From Butyriboletus loyo (lineage: Eukaryota > Basidiomycota > Agaricomycetes > Boletales > Boletaceae): DNA of 64,000 bases. The stretch spans positions 1-64,000 of the forward strand of contig JBBPSI010000083.1 of NCBI GenBank assembly GCA_038093515.1. The letters run 5' to 3'. Both the position numbers and the translations under genes were made by a program. The stretch's first letter is position 1. Each line of letters starts with the position of its first letter. Below, piece after piece: positions 61,870 to 64,000 of the stretch. Below the pieces are notes generated by a model that did no database searches, was not told the origin of the DNA, and saw only the letters and a list, made by a program, of their open reading frames with translations.

Positions 61870-62420
61870 CATTCACTGACGGTTCCCGTGTAGTTATGGC
61901 GTTTATGCCAGTGTTCGGATGGTTTATCATATCGGTCAAGATTTTGAGAAAGATGATGTTGGCTACCCGAGGGACTTTAGGAATTAGGAGGGACGTGGTG
62001 AGTGAAAACCGTCTGGGGCCAACCCGACTGAAGTATTCACATCGGTGAGGCGCAGAAACAGGATGAGGTCTACTAACATGGACTGAAAAATGCCAATGTC
62101 ACCGCTCGTGATAAACAACTGAATCACTGGCACATTCATGAGACCAAAATATAAACACCAATGTTAAAGAGAATTTCCTGCGGCGAGAGTAGGATACGAA
62201 TCCATGCAGGCGATCGCTTCCTAGATATGATGGGGTTGATCCAAATGATTGACTTACTCCCGCGGTATCCCCCGATAAAAAAAAACATCGAAATGGCAAG
62301 GATGTTGAGGATGAATATAGGTTGAAGGCGACTGTGAAGAGCGAAATAGTAGAGTAGTGCAAATAGGAGGGGGTGATGAAAGTATACGTGCAACTACGAA
62401 CAATTGCAGATGGGCCAGAC
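61870..62420 (-). pseudogene. Fragment of a multi-pass membrane protein
   Basis: The minus strand reads PLLFALLYYFALHSRLQPIF, ILNILAISMFFFIGGY and SKSIIWINPIISRKRSPAW, two hydrophobic helices with a connecting loop. After a gap, LVDLILFLRL suggests a further helix, and NIIFLKILTDM another. This resembles basidiomycete seven-helix receptor-like families, but no start, end or continuous exon chain is found. Probably a remnant. Confidence 0.35.
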
Positions 62421-62738
62421 ACAGCGATAAGTTCCAGTCAGGAGCAAGGCCGCAAATGGCATCGCTTGCAGTCATCGTAAATGATTGTGCGAACTGTTCG
62501 TATCGAGCATCGCTTTTATGGCCGTGCCGGAGAGGCGTGGAAGCACGAGCTGTTTGACTCGGTGAGGTTATCTCAACGGAGCCTTGGCAACGCACTCGGG
62601 TATCTAGGACCATATCAGGGAGAGAACAGCTCCTTTCACAATAGAACCAGCCAATCAAATACAAACAGAACCCTAACTGTAACCTGGGAACGAAATCAGT
62701 GCTAGATGAGGAAAAACGTTAAAGGTTAACCCACTAGT

Positions 62739-63269
62739 GTGAGCGTCGAAACGAGCTATTTAACCCTGGATGCAGTTATCACCGAAATAGGACAACAGCC
62801 TTTGTTATTAGTAACAAGAACAGTGTCATCGTTTGATGAAATAGCATCAACAAGATTACAAGGACCATGCAAGTGGACAAACTTGATTTGCGACACACAA
62901 ATCCTGACACGGGTTGAGTTGGAGCGAATCATTCGTACGGCGCGGGAAAACGCGTCGGATTTCGTCGTAAAAAAGGAGCATCCCTCGGGAGCCACCACTA
63001 GTGGGGACAGAACAGTCCGTGCAGTCCTTGAATGCCTTTGTTCACATTGGCACTCGCTAGGGGGGGCGATCACCGGGTCCTGTAAAACTCAAGGAGTGTT
63101 GTTCCCAATATTCGATGAGTCGTGGAGTCGGTCAACTATGGTTTCTCACTCACCACAACGCTTCTCACACGAGCCACAGGTCGTAATACAAGGCGACAGC
63201 ACCTGGAAACAATCAGGGTTCGCGGAGTTCATGATGATCGATATTCAACGAATTTTGCCTTTTACATGA
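62739..63269 (+). CDS. Uninterrupted 176-codon frame, unrecognised
   Basis: A single open frame starts MSVETSYLTLDAVITEIGQQ and ends DIQRILPFT at TGA. No introns are needed, unusual for this genome, and no domain is recognised. The composition is protein-like (VELERIIRTARENASDFVVK; TVRAVLECLCSHWHSLG). The overlapping minus-strand frame 62756-63073 is similarly open, so chance cannot be excluded. It may be an exon of a decayed gene. Confidence 0.35.
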   Translation: MSVETSYLTLDAVITEIGQQPLLLVTRTVSSFDEIASTRLQGPCKWTNLICDTQILTRVELERIIRTARENASDFVVKKEHPSGATTSGDRTVRAVLECLCSHWHSLGGAITGSCKTQGVLFPIFDESWSRSTMVSHSPQRFSHEPQVVIQGDSTWKQSGFAEFMMIDIQRILPFT

Positions 63270-64000
63270 TCATTAGCAACAGGAACATCGATGGAATCTT
63301 GAAGAGGAACTTACCGTGGGTAACGTTTAAATGATCACAGCCCGAGGGCGGCAGCCTGCGAGTACACGTTATTGCATTCAGTTTCTCTCCGCACTCGAAG
63401 AGATTGACTTGAATAGACAGCTTGGTGAAAAAAAACGGCCCAGACTTGGTATGCGTGTGAAGTCCGAATTGAATAAATAGAAGTGACAGAGCAATCTTCT
63501 TTGAGAGTAGATGCGGAATATAGGGGATGTACCGACTGACAGCGAGTGCTAGCCTGTAAGCTAAGTGGAAATACCGCGAAGCGGACGGGCGAAAGCGCGT
63601 AGCGCTTCCCGGTGATCCGCGATGTTGAGTTGTGGACGAAACGAAGCCAAGGGAGCGGTAGGTGGGAGAAAAGACTCAAATATTGAGTAGGACAGTCAAG
63701 ATGTCCTAACCGCCATTGTTGAGTACGACGGTGGTGGTGGTGGAGCTGTCGGAGATCATCGATCATCCCCGGGTAGATATACCACCTCTTACTTTCGCTA
63801 CATTTCCATATAAGTTGGACACCGCTCTATCACTGTCTGACGACGCGCTGTCCCGCTGATTTCCTCCAGTTTCCGGTACTATATCACTCGACTGGAGGTA
63901 AGTTATACTCTACACTCGTTACCTGACTCGTATAGGACTTACTCGTCCCACTATCTAGTTCGTTTTCTTTCACAGGAGCGACTCGTGCCGCAGCGTCAAC
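63270..64000. other. No gene recognised
   Basis: Only short frames; the 143-codon minus frame at 63335-63766 has no motif. A (GGT)n-like run lies at 63729-63743. Confidence 0.4.

Overview
The window is nuclear DNA of a filamentous basidiomycete, most likely an Agaricomycete. The evidence is genes split by many 45-70 bp GT...AG introns, a tRNA-Glu with an intron, a basidiomycete-type DUF6534-like multi-pass membrane family, and fungal versions of Cdk1, Gpn1, Sac3, GH47 mannosidase, Nse3, 5-oxoprolinase and Msb1. The abundance of paralogous junk suggests a Rhizoctonia-like plant-associated genome, but that is inference.

Layout. (1) 1-17.4 kb is a mosaic of duplications. Three intact copies of an unrecognised ~310-residue gene lie on the minus strand (82-1377, 8160-9453, 11453-12777). 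They are interleaved with ERG26 (sterol dehydrogenase) debris, two frameshifted thioesterase pseudogenes from an NRPS/PKS-like enzyme, a Ser/Thr-rich membrane-protein pseudogene, a 998-bp inverted-repeat transposon with target-site duplication, and a three-frame pseudogene at 16.2-17.35 kb. (2) 17.6-35.3 kb is a compact housekeeping block: FHA tail-anchored protein, CDK1 (with a 6-nt microexon), GPN1, SAC3, tRNA-Glu and GH47 mannosidase, with the protein genes on the minus strand, then NSE3 on the plus strand. A SINE-like insertion sits just upstream of the mannosidase. (3) 35.3-50.1 kb is a second repeat-rich zone. A segment running from inside NSE3 through a DUF6534-like membrane gene (34.2-38.35 kb) recurs, partly deleted and frameshifted, at 43.57-46.98 kb. 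Paired ankyrin-like fragments and several dispersed and inverted repeats fill the rest. (4) 50.2-59.7 kb is again ordinary: an F-box protein, a 5-oxoprolinase-type protein reduced to its HyuA half, and an Msb1/Mug8-type morphogenesis protein, all minus strand. (5) 59.7-64 kb holds only remnants: F-box-like and membrane-protein fragments and one uninterrupted 176-codon frame.

The housekeeping genes are not a pathway. They cover cell-cycle control (CDK1), RNA polymerase II assembly (GPN1), mRNA export (SAC3), glycan trimming (GH47), SMC5/6 function (NSE3), glutathione-cycle chemistry (OXP-like) and polarity (MSB1-like). Exon coordinates were assembled by eye from frame continuity and splice signals. 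Start and stop positions are given where a codon was located; those marked approximate are not resolved.
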